Assembly (NCBI RefSeq): GCF_014640155.1
Contig: NZ_BMGK01000003.1
Coordinates: forward strand, 62,001-126,000
Direction of reading: 5' to 3'
DNA from: Planktosalinus lacus
GTDB lineage: Bacteria > Bacteroidota > Bacteroidia > Flavobacteriales > Flavobacteriaceae
Length of the DNA: 64,000 bases
Shown here: positions 9,549-18,500 of the stretch, piece by piece
How the letters are laid out: the number at the start of each line of letters is the position of its first letter
Numbering within the stretch: position 1 is the first letter of the stretch
Position numbers and translations under genes: made by a program
Notes under the pieces: model-generated
What the model was told of the DNA's origin: nothing
What the model saw: the letters and a program-made list of their open reading frames with translations, nothing else
Database searches by the model: none

Positions 9549-10844
9549 ATGAAAGTCAACTTCATCCTAAAAGGAAAAAATAACCCCACAAATATTGTTT
9601 GTCGGTTTAAGCCTTCTCAAAGTTTTGATTTCATGTGCGCAACTGGCATTTGGATAAAACGGACTGATTGGAGCCAAGCAAAACAATCTGTTAAGCCAAA
9701 GGCCAATTCAACTAATAAAGATCTTATCAACGCTAAGTTAAGATTATTGGAAACCACTATTGCTGATAAATGGCTAAATGATAATCTCAAAAATGTTCAA
9801 ATTTCAAAAGATTGGCTCAGAAACATTGTTGGCTCAAACCTCGGAACCGCTAACGTAAAAGACAAAAGAAAAATCTTTTTTTCAGATTGGGTGGAGAGTT
9901 ATGTTGATGACACAGAAACCCACATTTATAAGGGGAAATCATTATCTGATAGAACGGTGCAAAAGCACAAAACAACACTGGCAAAGCTTCACGCATTTGA
10001 AAATTATTCCAAGACAAAATACAGATTTGAAAATATTGACTTAAAATTTTATAGAGCTTTTTTAGAGTATTGTAGAAGTGAAGAAAAACTGTTGAATAAT
10101 ACTATCGGCAAGTATATTGCCGATATTAAAAAATGGTGTAAACTAATAGACTTAGAAGGATTACCTATCAACCAACAGTATAAACATTCAGAGTTTATGA
10201 CTGTCTCCAACAAAACCAAAGACACCTATCTATCTGAGGAAGAAATTAACAAGGTGTTCAACCATGACTTTTCAAAATCAACACGGTTAGATAACGCCCG
10301 GGACTTGTTTATTATAGGGTTGAGAACCGGATTGCGTATATCTGACTTTTTAAGACTGAAACAGATCAACCTTAAAGACGGATATATTGAAATTGAAACA
10401 ATGAAAACCGGAGAACCTGTTGTGATTCCCTTACACCACCAAATAAAAAGTATTTTAGAAAAAAGGGGTGGCCAACTTCCTTATTCAATTTCAGATCAAA
10501 AATTCAATTTGTATGTAAAAGAAGTGTGCGAGACTGCCGGGATAAATGAATTGATTGAAGGTTCTAAAAAAGTCAAATTAGAAGAGGAAGGAAAAACTAA
10601 AGTAAGATATCGAAAAGTTATAGGCAATTATCCCAAACACGACCTTATATCTTCACACACTTGTAGAAGATCCTTTGCTTCAAATTTATATGGAAAACTT
10701 CCTAATATGGTAATAATGGCCATAACCTCTCATAAAACAGAAAGTCAGTTTTTAAAGTATATCAAAATAACGAATACGGAACATGCAGAAACCCTGAAAA
10801 AGCATTGGGCAAATGAACAAGAAAAACAGCACATCAATGAATGA
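9549..10844 (+). CDS. Site-specific tyrosine recombinase (integrase)
   Basis: A 431-residue integrase of the type common on Bacteroidota elements. An N-terminal arm-binding-like region (about 1-100) and a SAM-like core-binding domain (about 110-215) precede the catalytic domain. The catalytic residues are visible: Arg in LRTGLRISDFLRL, the HxxR box as SHTCRRSFASN, the later His in ITSHKTESQ, and the nucleophile Tyr in FLKYIK. It starts 187 bases inside attL and reads into the element. It should cut and rejoin at the tRNA-fMet 3' end. The next ORF overlaps its 3' end. Confidence 0.95.
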   Translation: MKVNFILKGKNNPTNIVCRFKPSQSFDFMCATGIWIKRTDWSQAKQSVKPKANSTNKDLINAKLRLLETTIADKWLNDNLKNVQISKDWLRNIVGSNLGTANVKDKRKIFFSDWVESYVDDTETHIYKGKSLSDRTVQKHKTTLAKLHAFENYSKTKYRFENIDLKFYRAFLEYCRSEEKLLNNTIGKYIADIKKWCKLIDLEGLPINQQYKHSEFMTVSNKTKDTYLSEEEINKVFNHDFSKSTRLDNARDLFIIGLRTGLRISDFLRLKQINLKDGYIEIETMKTGEPVVIPLHHQIKSILEKRGGQLPYSISDQKFNLYVKEVCETAGINELIEGSKKVKLEEEGKTKVRYRKVIGNYPKHDLISSHTCRRSFASNLYGKLPNMVIMAITSHKTESQFLKYIKITNTEHAETLKKHWANEQEKQHINE

Positions 10845-11853
10845 TAACAATAAATTTGAATTGATATTACAAGGATTTGAAAACCTTCATTTAAATGACG
10901 AATTAATTTCTTTTTTATTAGAAAAGAATATTTACCGTATAGATCCAAATGTAATAGCATTTGAAATTTTGGACAAAAACAGAGAAATTACATTTAATGT
11001 CTCCTTTCCTTATAATGAAAAGTATTATAGAATTAATGATGATGTATTAGATGAAATATATATCTTTTTATTGGATAAAATAAAAACTCATCCTTTGTAT
11101 AATATGGCTGAAATTGAATATGAGCTTTCAATATGTTTAACCAGAAAACAAAAACTAAAGTTATTAAAAAAAAAATATTCAGAAACGACAAAAGAACTGA
11201 CAGAATCACCATATTCGATGTTATACTTTGGAAAAAAATACAGTTATTACAATAATTGGAAGGAATTTATACTAAGCCATATTAATCAGTGTCATATTAT
11301 TTATTATTTGAAATATGATTTTATGATCGAATGGAGAGATAGAGAAACCTTAGAAGAGTTCAAAATCCATAAAGATATTGACTTTGAAAAAAATATTTTT
11401 GAGTTTTGGTGCAGGTGTTACGAACTATCATTCATTAAAGATTTTATTGAAAAGAGGATTTTTGAATTAGAAGGATCACAAAACATTGAAAATATTAAAC
11501 AAAAAAATATATTGATAAATACCAATGAAACAAAATTGTCGGGGCATATTAAGAAAATTCAGCCGATATTCAAAAATGACAGTGAATTGCTTTTTAAATT
11601 TATAGTAAAGAATTATGAAGGGAAATTAGACAGAGCCTTTTTTAGTCTATTATATTCCTATTTCAATGATGAGCTTAAAAGTTTACACACAGGTGGTAAA
11701 GATAGCAAAGAGTATAGGGATTATATATTGTTAAATCCAGAGTATAAAATTGAAAGCTTTTCAAAAGTGATTCCATATCCAGACTATAGTCCTACAAAAG
11801 AGAGAATGCAAGAAACATTCAAAAAACTAACAGAAAAGTTTTATTCAGAATAA
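10813..11853 (+). CDS. Hypothetical protein overlapping the integrase 3' end
   Basis: A 346-residue protein that I do not recognise. It is hydrophilic and rich in Lys, Glu, Ile and Tyr, with no signal peptide or membrane helix. The start at 10813 overlaps the integrase by 32 bases. An ATG at 10837 would reduce the overlap to 8 bases and is equally plausible. The composition is visibly more A+T rich than the chromosomal genes. The overlap suggests co-transcription and perhaps translational coupling with the integrase. Confidence 0.7.
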   Translation: MNKKNSTSMNDNNKFELILQGFENLHLNDELISFLLEKNIYRIDPNVIAFEILDKNREITFNVSFPYNEKYYRINDDVLDEIYIFLLDKIKTHPLYNMAEIEYELSICLTRKQKLKLLKKKYSETTKELTESPYSMLYFGKKYSYYNNWKEFILSHINQCHIIYYLKYDFMIEWRDRETLEEFKIHKDIDFEKNIFEFWCRCYELSFIKDFIEKRIFELEGSQNIENIKQKNILINTNETKLSGHIKKIQPIFKNDSELLFKFIVKNYEGKLDRAFFSLLYSYFNDELKSLHTGGKDSKEYRDYILLNPEYKIESFSKVIPYPDYSPTKERMQETFKKLTEKFYSE

Positions 11854-11856
11854 AAT

Positions 11857-11890
11857 TTGAATAAAATATGATTAATATTGAATAAAATAT
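11857..11890. repeat. Two 13-bp direct repeats spaced 21 bp upstream of the HTH gene
   Basis: TTGAATAAAATAT occurs at 11857-11869 and 11878-11890, exactly 21 bp apart (two helical turns). A third partial copy, GAATAAAAT, is at 11848. The repeats are 50-80 bases upstream of the HTH gene start, a plausible operator for that protein or for the element's regulator. Confidence 0.45.
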
Positions 11891-11939
11891 AAGTTTTTTT
11901 CTCACATAGATTTGTCCTTGTAACTTTAAAAACAAGGCA

Positions 11940-12254
11940 ATGACTAAACAAATTCTACAAATTGAAAACACCTCAGTAGAGGATCTAAGATCCGAAATTC
12001 TCTCAAGTGTAAATGAAGCTCTGAAAAATTATTCTACTCAATTTCAGAGTAACAAAAACAACGATACTTTATTAACCAGACAAGAAACCGCTGATATGCT
12101 TTCAGTGAGTTTGGTGACCCTTTGGAAGTGGACTAAAGATGATATTATTGCGGCATATCGCATTGGTAATAGAGTTAGGTATAAAAAAGGAGAAGTTATA
12201 GAGGCAATGCAAAAAATGAATTGTTTTGGAGAAGAAGATTTTTCAACCTCTTGA
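11940..12254 (+). CDS. Helix-turn-helix protein, excisionase/MerR-like (HTH_17)
   Basis: A 104-residue protein. A short N-terminal helix precedes the DNA-binding domain LLTRQETADMLSVSLVTLWKW..., which ends in a wing with RIGNRVRYKKGEVIEAM, the usual pattern of excisionase-family HTH_17 proteins. In Bacteroidota elements such proteins lie between the integrase and a RepA-like ATPase, as here. They are thought to act as excisionase or as a control protein for the replication genes. Direct repeats 50-80 bases upstream are candidate binding sites. Confidence 0.85.
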   Translation: MTKQILQIENTSVEDLRSEILSSVNEALKNYSTQFQSNKNNDTLLTRQETADMLSVSLVTLWKWTKDDIIAAYRIGNRVRYKKGEVIEAMQKMNCFGEEDFSTS

Positions 12255-12301
12255 TCATGGTAAACAACAATCTATTTAATTTAAAGAGAGTTTTTAAAAG
12301 C

Positions 12302-12307
12302 AAGGAG
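12302..12307 (+). promoter_or_regulatory. Strong Shine-Dalgarno site before the RepA-like gene
   Basis: AGGAGG lies 7 bases before the ATG at 12315, a perfect anti-SD match. Most genes in this window lack such a site, so it stands out and helps fix this start. Confidence 0.6.
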
Positions 12308-12314
12308 GTTAAAA

Positions 12315-13385
12315 ATGGATAATATATTAAACATATCAAAGATAGAACTACCTGGGAAAATTGAGTTTAACCCGAATGATATTTCAAAACTATTAATAGA
12401 TCCAAATGAAACTATTCCTCCTCCTCCAGTAGCTTGGTGTCAAATGATTGATGGAAATGAGATTATTATGGGAACACTTGGAAACTTTTCTGTTCTCATT
12501 GGTAAAGCAAAAAGCAAAAAGTCCTTTTTAACTGGTCTGATAACATCATTTATACTTAAACCAAATGATAGTTTTTTCGGCAAATTACAATCAGAAAACA
12601 ACCGAATACTCTACTTTGATACAGAACAAGGCCGGTACCATTGTCAAAAATCACTAAAAATGATTTATGAGCTCTGTAATAAAAATGACTTACCAATAGA
12701 AATGTACTTTTTACGGTCGAAAAATCCTGAAGACAGAAGACGTATAATTAATCACCTAATTAAAACAAAAGAAAGGATAGGTTTTGTAATTATTGATGGC
12801 ATTCGTGATTTAGTAAAATCTATAAATGATGAAGGCGAGGCTATGGATTTATCAACAGACCTACTCCGTTGGACAGAAGAAAAAAATATTCATATTTTGA
12901 CTGTAATACATCAAAATAAAGGGAACGATCACGCAAGAGGACATTTAGGTTCAGAGTTAATAAATAAAGCTGAAACAGTTTTAAGTGTTGAAAAATGCAA
13001 AGATAATGATAACATCAGCATTGTTAAACCTGAATTATGTAGAAATAAAGAGCCTCAACCTTTTGCATTTGAAATAATTAATGGCCTCCCAGTGTTGGTA
13101 GATGATTTTGAAATTCAAGCCTCGACCCGAAAACAAAGCATTGAAATTGAAAAAATTGATCAATTCAAACTGTATCAGATGTTGACAGAAGTGTTTTCAA
13201 AGCATGAAGAATATTCCTATCAAGATTTGAAAGATATTATCAAAGAAACATTTTTCAATAATTTTTCAAAAAAGCTACCCGAACACAAATGCCGGGAAAT
13301 GATAAATGAATTTAAAAATAACGGTTGGGTTATTCAAGAAGCCGACAGAAAACCATATAAGATTGGAAAATATAATGACGTGTAG
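12315..13385 (+). CDS. RepA-like AAA ATPase (AAA_25)
   Basis: A 356-residue RecA-fold ATPase related to hexameric RepA helicases of plasmids and elements. The Walker A is the variant LIGKAKSKKSFL, in which Lys replaces the usual Gly before the Lys-Ser pair. A Walker B-like segment is IGFVIIDGIRDL, and a sensor-like segment is ILTVIHQNKG followed by RGHLGSE. The C-terminal part (about 275-356) has winged-helix-like features. It probably acts in element replication or primosome loading. No primase gene is beside it. It is followed by a block of TGACAC repeats that could be its origin. Confidence 0.82.
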   Translation: MDNILNISKIELPGKIEFNPNDISKLLIDPNETIPPPPVAWCQMIDGNEIIMGTLGNFSVLIGKAKSKKSFLTGLITSFILKPNDSFFGKLQSENNRILYFDTEQGRYHCQKSLKMIYELCNKNDLPIEMYFLRSKNPEDRRRIINHLIKTKERIGFVIIDGIRDLVKSINDEGEAMDLSTDLLRWTEEKNIHILTVIHQNKGNDHARGHLGSELINKAETVLSVEKCKDNDNISIVKPELCRNKEPQPFAFEIINGLPVLVDDFEIQASTRKQSIEIEKIDQFKLYQMLTEVFSKHEEYSYQDLKDIIKETFFNNFSKKLPEHKCREMINEFKNNGWVIQEADRKPYKIGKYNDV

Positions 13386-13471
13386 TGTCAGTGCATATTA
13401 TATATGCACTTGACACTTGACACTTATATCTTGAATATCGTGTCAATTACACGTGTCAAAAATTATGACAC
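13385..13471. repeat. Cluster of GTGTCA/TGACAC repeats with a palindrome, putative origin iterons or operator
   Basis: Six copies of GTGTCA or its complement occur in under 90 bases: 13385, 13411, 13418, 13440, 13453 and 13466. The last three are exactly 13 bp apart. A palindromic segment, GTGCATAT-TAT-ATATGCAC, fills the gap between the first two, and ACACGTGT is at 13449. The block lies directly after the RepA-like gene, the usual place for iterons. Confidence 0.55.
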
Positions 13472-13481
13472 ATTTAAACAA

Positions 13482-13988
13482 ATGACAATGAATACTATAA
13501 AACAAGCTTTAGAAAGAATCAAATGGAGATTTGAAAACGGAAAATTTATACCTAATGATAACGATTGCAACGCACTGAATTTTATAGTGGATTGGATAAA
13601 CAATGAAAAAAAACAGATAGTTAAAGATAATGTTCTATTGACCAAGTGTTATGTTCTCTTACTTGAACACGAAACAATAAAATTTCAGGAGGTTAACTTT
13701 GCAAGTAAGCAATTAAATAAAAAACTACATAAGGTTGATCTTGAACAAATATTTGAGGAGTTTAGGGACTACTTAAACCTTTTAGAATATCAAACTTTTT
13801 TAAAAAAACATGGCTTAAAAATCAATCATCCGGCTGAAATGACAGATGAGGAAAGATTAATTGAAAAAAATATTTTAAAGGAGCACCAAGCTGAATTTAT
13901 GCGTGCAACAGTAACAGGAAAATGGACAACTGAACAGATAAAATTAGCTATAATAAATCAACTAACAGAGCTTATAAAACTAAAATAA
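13482..13988 (+). CDS. Hypothetical protein
   Basis: About 169 residues from the ATG at 13482 (MTMNTIKQALERIKWRFENG). The frame is open further upstream to an ATG at 13404, but that stretch is the repeat cluster and codes for unconvincing residues, so the later start is preferred; ATG 13488 is also possible. The protein is helical, charged and soluble, with no recognised domain. It is probably in one unit with the RepA-like gene and the next small gene, whose start is 14 bases after this stop. Confidence 0.6.
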   Translation: MTMNTIKQALERIKWRFENGKFIPNDNDCNALNFIVDWINNEKKQIVKDNVLLTKCYVLLLEHETIKFQEVNFASKQLNKKLHKVDLEQIFEEFRDYLNLLEYQTFLKKHGLKINHPAEMTDEERLIEKNILKEHQAEFMRATVTGKWTTEQIKLAIINQLTELIKLK

Positions 13989-14002
13989 TAAACTATATAA
14001 AA

Positions 14003-14239
14003 ATGGAAAAAATAGTCAACACTTTAGAGCAACCCCAAAAGAAATCCTATGAACTATTGGAATCTTTATTTTTTGAAAATCGTGGGAACGAGCAACATCT
14101 TGAAAACCTACACGAAATTTTTATGTGTTTTGTAAGAGCTGATGATGATCACCGGCCAGATCGAGATTCAATTATTTCAACTTACGAATCATTAAGAGAT
14201 TTGCTTATTGAGAGTAATAAGCTTTTTAGTCTTGAATAA
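14003..14239 (+). CDS. Small acidic hypothetical protein
   Basis: A 78-residue protein (MEKIVNTLEQPQKKSYELL...), acidic and helical, with no recognised domain. It follows the previous gene by 14 bases in the same direction and ends just before the first GCAACG-rich block. It may be an accessory of the element's replication module, but only position supports that. Confidence 0.55.
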   Translation: MEKIVNTLEQPQKKSYELLESLFFENRGNEQHLENLHEIFMCFVRADDDHRPDRDSIISTYESLRDLLIESNKLFSLE

Positions 14240-14274
14240 TGGGCGTTTTTTTGTTCCAGTAACCTAAACACAAT

Positions 14275-14428
14275 CGCAACTTAATAGTACAACACCCCCC
14301 GCAACGTCCTTAAAACATCAACGTTGCCATTAAATCTCTTAAATTTTTATACAATTGAATATCAGATACTTAAAAAAAGTAATTAGTTGTATAACTACGC
14401 AACGCGCCGCAACGTATAAAGACGTTGC
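14275..14428. repeat. GCAACG-rich structured non-coding block, left of the SRAP gene
   Basis: Contains CGCAAC (14275), CGCAACGT (14300), GGCAACGTTG as its complement (14319-14328), CGCAACGCGCCGCAACGT (14398-14415) and ACGTTGC (14422-14428). In the middle is an inverted pair TTATACAA / TTGTATAA (14347 and 14387) with ATATCAG. A similar block with the same parts lies on the other side of the SRAP gene. The role is unknown; an origin or transfer site, or a binding site for an element protein, is possible. Confidence 0.55.
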
Positions 14429-14502
14429 CCAATGAAACAAGTTTCGACAAATAAAAAAATACTATCTCAATTTCTTATATTTGGTTTTCAGAATTTTGAA
14501 AA

Positions 14503-15240
14503 ATGTGTTACGACATTTCACTAACCAAATCAAAAAAATCCATTGAGAACTTTTATAAAGCTCACGACCTCCAGTTTAATCCGCCATTGGTTTATGAATC
14601 ATATTTTCATCAAAGAGGCTTTTGGCACCAAAACATTTATATAATTCCACAACAGCAACCTGAAGAAATTGTTCCCGCAACTTGGGGTCTCATTCCTCCG
14701 CAGATGTATGAGTTCATAGATGATTACCAAAAAAGAAACCACAACTTGAATGCCAGATCTGAAAGTTTATGGAAAGTATCTGAATGGGTTCAGTGTATGC
14801 CTAAAAACCGTTGTTTGATTATTGCAGATGGTTTTTTTGAGCCACACCACCGGGGAGAAGAAATTGTTCCTTATTATTGTTACATCCCGGACAAAGACAG
14901 CGAGGATAACAGAAAAATATTTGTTTTTGCTGGTATATATACTGAAATACCTTCAGATGCTTATACAGCATCCATTATCACAGTTCCGGCAAACTCATTG
15001 TTTGAAAAAGTACACAACAGCGCCAATAGAATGCCTTTGGTATTAGATGAAGAATTTCACCAGGAATGGCTAAGATTTGACACTACAAAAGAAAAACTAA
15101 AAGAATTGATGAAATTCGGATTCACAAAAGACGAGTTTCAGGTACACAGTGTAAATAAAAACCTCTATAAAAATAAAAATCCTAACAATCCGGAAACTAT
15201 TAAGTATGTAGAATACCCATCTTTGTTTGATGATTTTTGA
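14503..15240 (+). CDS. SOS response-associated peptidase (SRAP; HMCES/YedK-like)
   Basis: A 245-residue SRAP protein. The catalytic Cys is residue 2 (MCYDIS), exposed after Met removal. It forms a thiazolidine crosslink with abasic sites in single-stranded DNA. The conserved NARSE motif (NLNARSESLWK), the Glu-bearing ADGFFEP motif and the late NRMPLVL motif are all present. The family shields abasic sites during replication, and mobile elements often carry a copy. Here it sits alone between two GCAACG-rich blocks and just before the restriction-methylase gene. Confidence 0.93.
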   Translation: MCYDISLTKSKKSIENFYKAHDLQFNPPLVYESYFHQRGFWHQNIYIIPQQQPEEIVPATWGLIPPQMYEFIDDYQKRNHNLNARSESLWKVSEWVQCMPKNRCLIIADGFFEPHHRGEEIVPYYCYIPDKDSEDNRKIFVFAGIYTEIPSDAYTASIITVPANSLFEKVHNSANRMPLVLDEEFHQEWLRFDTTKEKLKELMKFGFTKDEFQVHSVNKNLYKNKNPNNPETIKYVEYPSLFDDF

Positions 15241-15250
15241 AGTTTAAATA

Positions 15251-15410
15251 CCAACGTCCAAGACAACGACCCAAAACGTATTACGCAACATTTCACGCAA
15301 CGTGCCTACGTTGCAGCGTTGTTGCAAATGTTCTATATTTTAGTAAACGACACGATATCAGTAATTTATACAATTAACTTGTCTCCAGCAAGGACGCAAC
15401 AGGCCGCAAC
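15251..15410. repeat. GCAACG-rich structured non-coding block, right of the SRAP gene
   Basis: The 310 bases between the SRAP gene and the restriction-methylase gene hold no ORF of note. They contain ACGCAACA (15283), CACGCAACGTG (15294-15304), ACGTTGC (15308-15314), GCGTTGTTGCAA, ATATCAG with TTATACAATT (15366-15375), and CGCAACAGGCCGCAAC (15395-15410). The last parallels CGCAACGCGCCGCAAC of the left block. The two blocks therefore look like diverged copies. Confidence 0.55.
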
Positions 15411-15551
15411 CCCAAATTGGAATTATTCTATTATTTTTCATTTTTAAAGTGAAAAAACTTTTCATTTTATTTATTAAAAACTTTCCGTTACTTTGTAAGA
15501 GCCGCTTTTATCTATCCCCTAATTTGATTACAACTAACCAATCAACCCGGC

Positions 15552-18500
15552 ATGACCATAGAACAATATCTGGCAACGATCAACCAACGCTATAAACAAG
15601 GCAACGCAACCGAACATACTTTTAGAGGTGATCTTCAACAACTCCTGGAAACTTTGGTGCCGGAAATAAGAGCAACCAACGAACCCAAACGCCAAGCCTG
15701 CGGGGCACCTGACTATATTTTGTCTCGCAACGGCATTGACGTTGGGTATATCGAAGCAAAAGACATTGGTGATAAAGACCTGGAGGGAAAAAAGAGAACT
15801 GGGAACAAAGAACAATTTGATAGATACAAAGCTTCATTGCCAAATCTTGTTTTTACTGATTATATCGAATTTCATTTTTATCATTATCAGGATTTTGTTT
15901 GTAAAATTTCAATCGCAGAAATACAAAACAACACCCTTGTTCCATTGCCTGAAAACTTCAAAAGATTTGAAAATTTAATTAAGGATTTTTGTGTTCATAT
16001 AGGACTGACAATTAAAAGTCCCAAAAAACTGGCTGAAATGATGGCCGGAAAAGCCCGTTTACTGGCTGATGTTTTAAAAAATGCCCTGGAGAGTGATGAA
16101 GAGACACAAGCCAACACGACTCTAAAAGAACAAATGAATGCTTTTAAGGAAATATTGATACATGATATAACTCCCAAAGCTTTTGCCGATGTTTACGCAC
16201 AAACCATTGCCTATGGAATGTTTGCGGCCAGGTTGCACGACCCAACGATGAGCAACTTCTCCAGACAGGAGGCCGCAGAACTCATTCCAAAATCAAATCC
16301 CTTTTTACGAAAGTTGTTTGGTTACATTGCCGGCCCCGATATTGACGATCGTATAAAATGGATTGTAGAAAGCCTTTCCGAAGTGTTTTTGGCTTGTGAT
16401 GTGAGCCAACTTTTAAGAAATTACGGGAAATCCACCAAAATGGAAGACCCAATCATTCATTTTTACGAAACGTTTCTAAGTGAATATGACCCCAAGTTGC
16501 GCAAATCCCGGGGCGTTTGGTACACCCCGCAACCCGTTGTTGATTTTATTGTAAGAGCCGTTGATGATATATTAAAAACAGAATTTGACCTACCTGCCGG
16601 ACTGGCCGATACCTCAAAAACTACTATTAAGCTAAATTCACAGGTGCCTGACAAACGATCACCCTCAGGTTATAAAATGTATGACCAAGAAGTGCATAAA
16701 GTACAAATACTTGACCCCGCAACGGGAACGGGAACCTTTTTGGCCGAAACTGTAAAGCACATTTATAAACGCTTTGAAGGGCAACAAGGCATTTGGAGTA
16801 ATTATGTAGAGCAACATCTTATACCTCGTTTGAATGGTTTTGAGTTGCTAATGGCCTCATATGCCATGGCGCATTTAAAACTGGATTTATTGTTGACTGA
16901 AACCGGGTTTAAACCCACAACCAATCAAAGGCTAAGAGTTTTTTTAACAAACAGCCTGGAAGAAAGCCACCCCGACACCGGAACTCTGTTTTCAAACTGG
17001 TTAAGCACCGAAGCCAACGAAGCCAATCATATTAAACGTGATACCCCGGTGATGTGTGTGATTGGGAATCCCCCTTATAGTGGAGAAAGTGCAAATAAAG
17101 GTGACTGGATTATGAGTTTGATGGAAGATTACAAAAAAGAACCAGGCGGAAAGGAAAAACTCAAAGAACAAACCTCAAAATGGATAAATGATGATTACGT
17201 CAAGTTCTTACGTTATGGACAGCATTTCATAGAAAAAAATGGAAGTGGCGTTTTGGCTTTTATCAACCCGCATGGGTTTTTGGATAACCCTACTTTTAGA
17301 GGAATGCGATGGCACTTGCTTAAAACCTATGATAAAATATATACTTTAGATTTACATGGTAATAGCAAGAAGAAAGAAACTTGTCCAGATGGCTCTCCTG
17401 ACATCAATGTATTTGATATTATGCAAGGTGTGGCAATCACAATTTTTGTTAAAACAGGGAAGAAAAAGCTTAATGAACTTGGAGAAGTATATCATTATGA
17501 TTTATTCGGCAAGCGAGAATTTAAATATGAATTTCTAAACAATAATAATTTGTCTTCAATCGGTTTTAAAATAATAGAGAAAAAAGAACCGATGTTTTAC
17601 ATGGTACAAAGGGATTTAGATAAAGAAGAAGATTATTTGAAAGGTTTCTCTTTAAATGATTTGTTTATAGTTAATGGAAATGGAATTACAACTGCACACG
17701 ATACTTTTGTAATAAAAGACTCCAAAAAGGAACTTTTACAATGGTTTAATGATTTTAAAAACTCTGAGAGAAATGAGGACTTACTACACAATAAATTTCA
17801 AGTAAAAAAGAAAAAAGGCTGGAATATTCTTGAGGGTTACGATAACATCAAAAATGTAGAGGACTTAAATATATATGCCAAAAAATTAAGTTATAGACCG
17901 TTTGACGATAAATATATTTTTTATGAAGATAAATTAGTTTGGAGAACTGTTAAGAAGGTAATGAGTAATTATAATGGCAATAATTTTGGTTTATTGTGTC
18001 CAAAAGCTTTTAAAGACGCTTCTTTTTCGCATATTTTTATAACAGACAAAATTTCAGAAGCGATTTTTTTATCTTCACAAACGGGTTCTAATGCAATGAA
18101 TTTACCATTGTATATTTACCACGAAAATAAAAAACAGCAATCCATTGAAACTTATCCAAAGAGAACCCCAAACCTAAACCCGGAAATTCTCACACAAATT
18201 GAAGAAAAATTAGGGTTGGAGTTTGTTCCTGAAAGAGAAAACCGTGAAAGTACTTTTGCTCCCATTGAAATTTTAGATTATATCTATGCGGTTTTACACT
18301 CCTCTGAATACCGGGAAAAATACAAGGAGTTTTTGAAAATTGACTTCCCAAGAGTTCCCTATCCAACTGACCCGGTTGCGTTTTGGCATCTGGTTGCGTT
18401 GGGTGGCCAACTTAGGCAAATACATTTACTGGAAAGCCCGGTTGTAGAGCAATGCATCACAACTTACCCGGAAACAGGAGATAACATCATCACCCGGAAA

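Noticed and set aside
13385-13471. Possible CRISPR array
   Set aside because: The repeat unit is only 6 bases with irregular early spacing and both orientations. There are no cas genes. Iterons or operator sites fit better.
13404-13481. N-terminal extension of the 13482 gene
   Set aside because: The extension is encoded by the TGACAC repeat block and gives unconvincing residues. A later ATG gives a normal protein start.
15736-15978. Small ORFs in other frames within the restriction-methylase gene
   Set aside because: They overlap the nuclease domain coding sequence and have no independent support.
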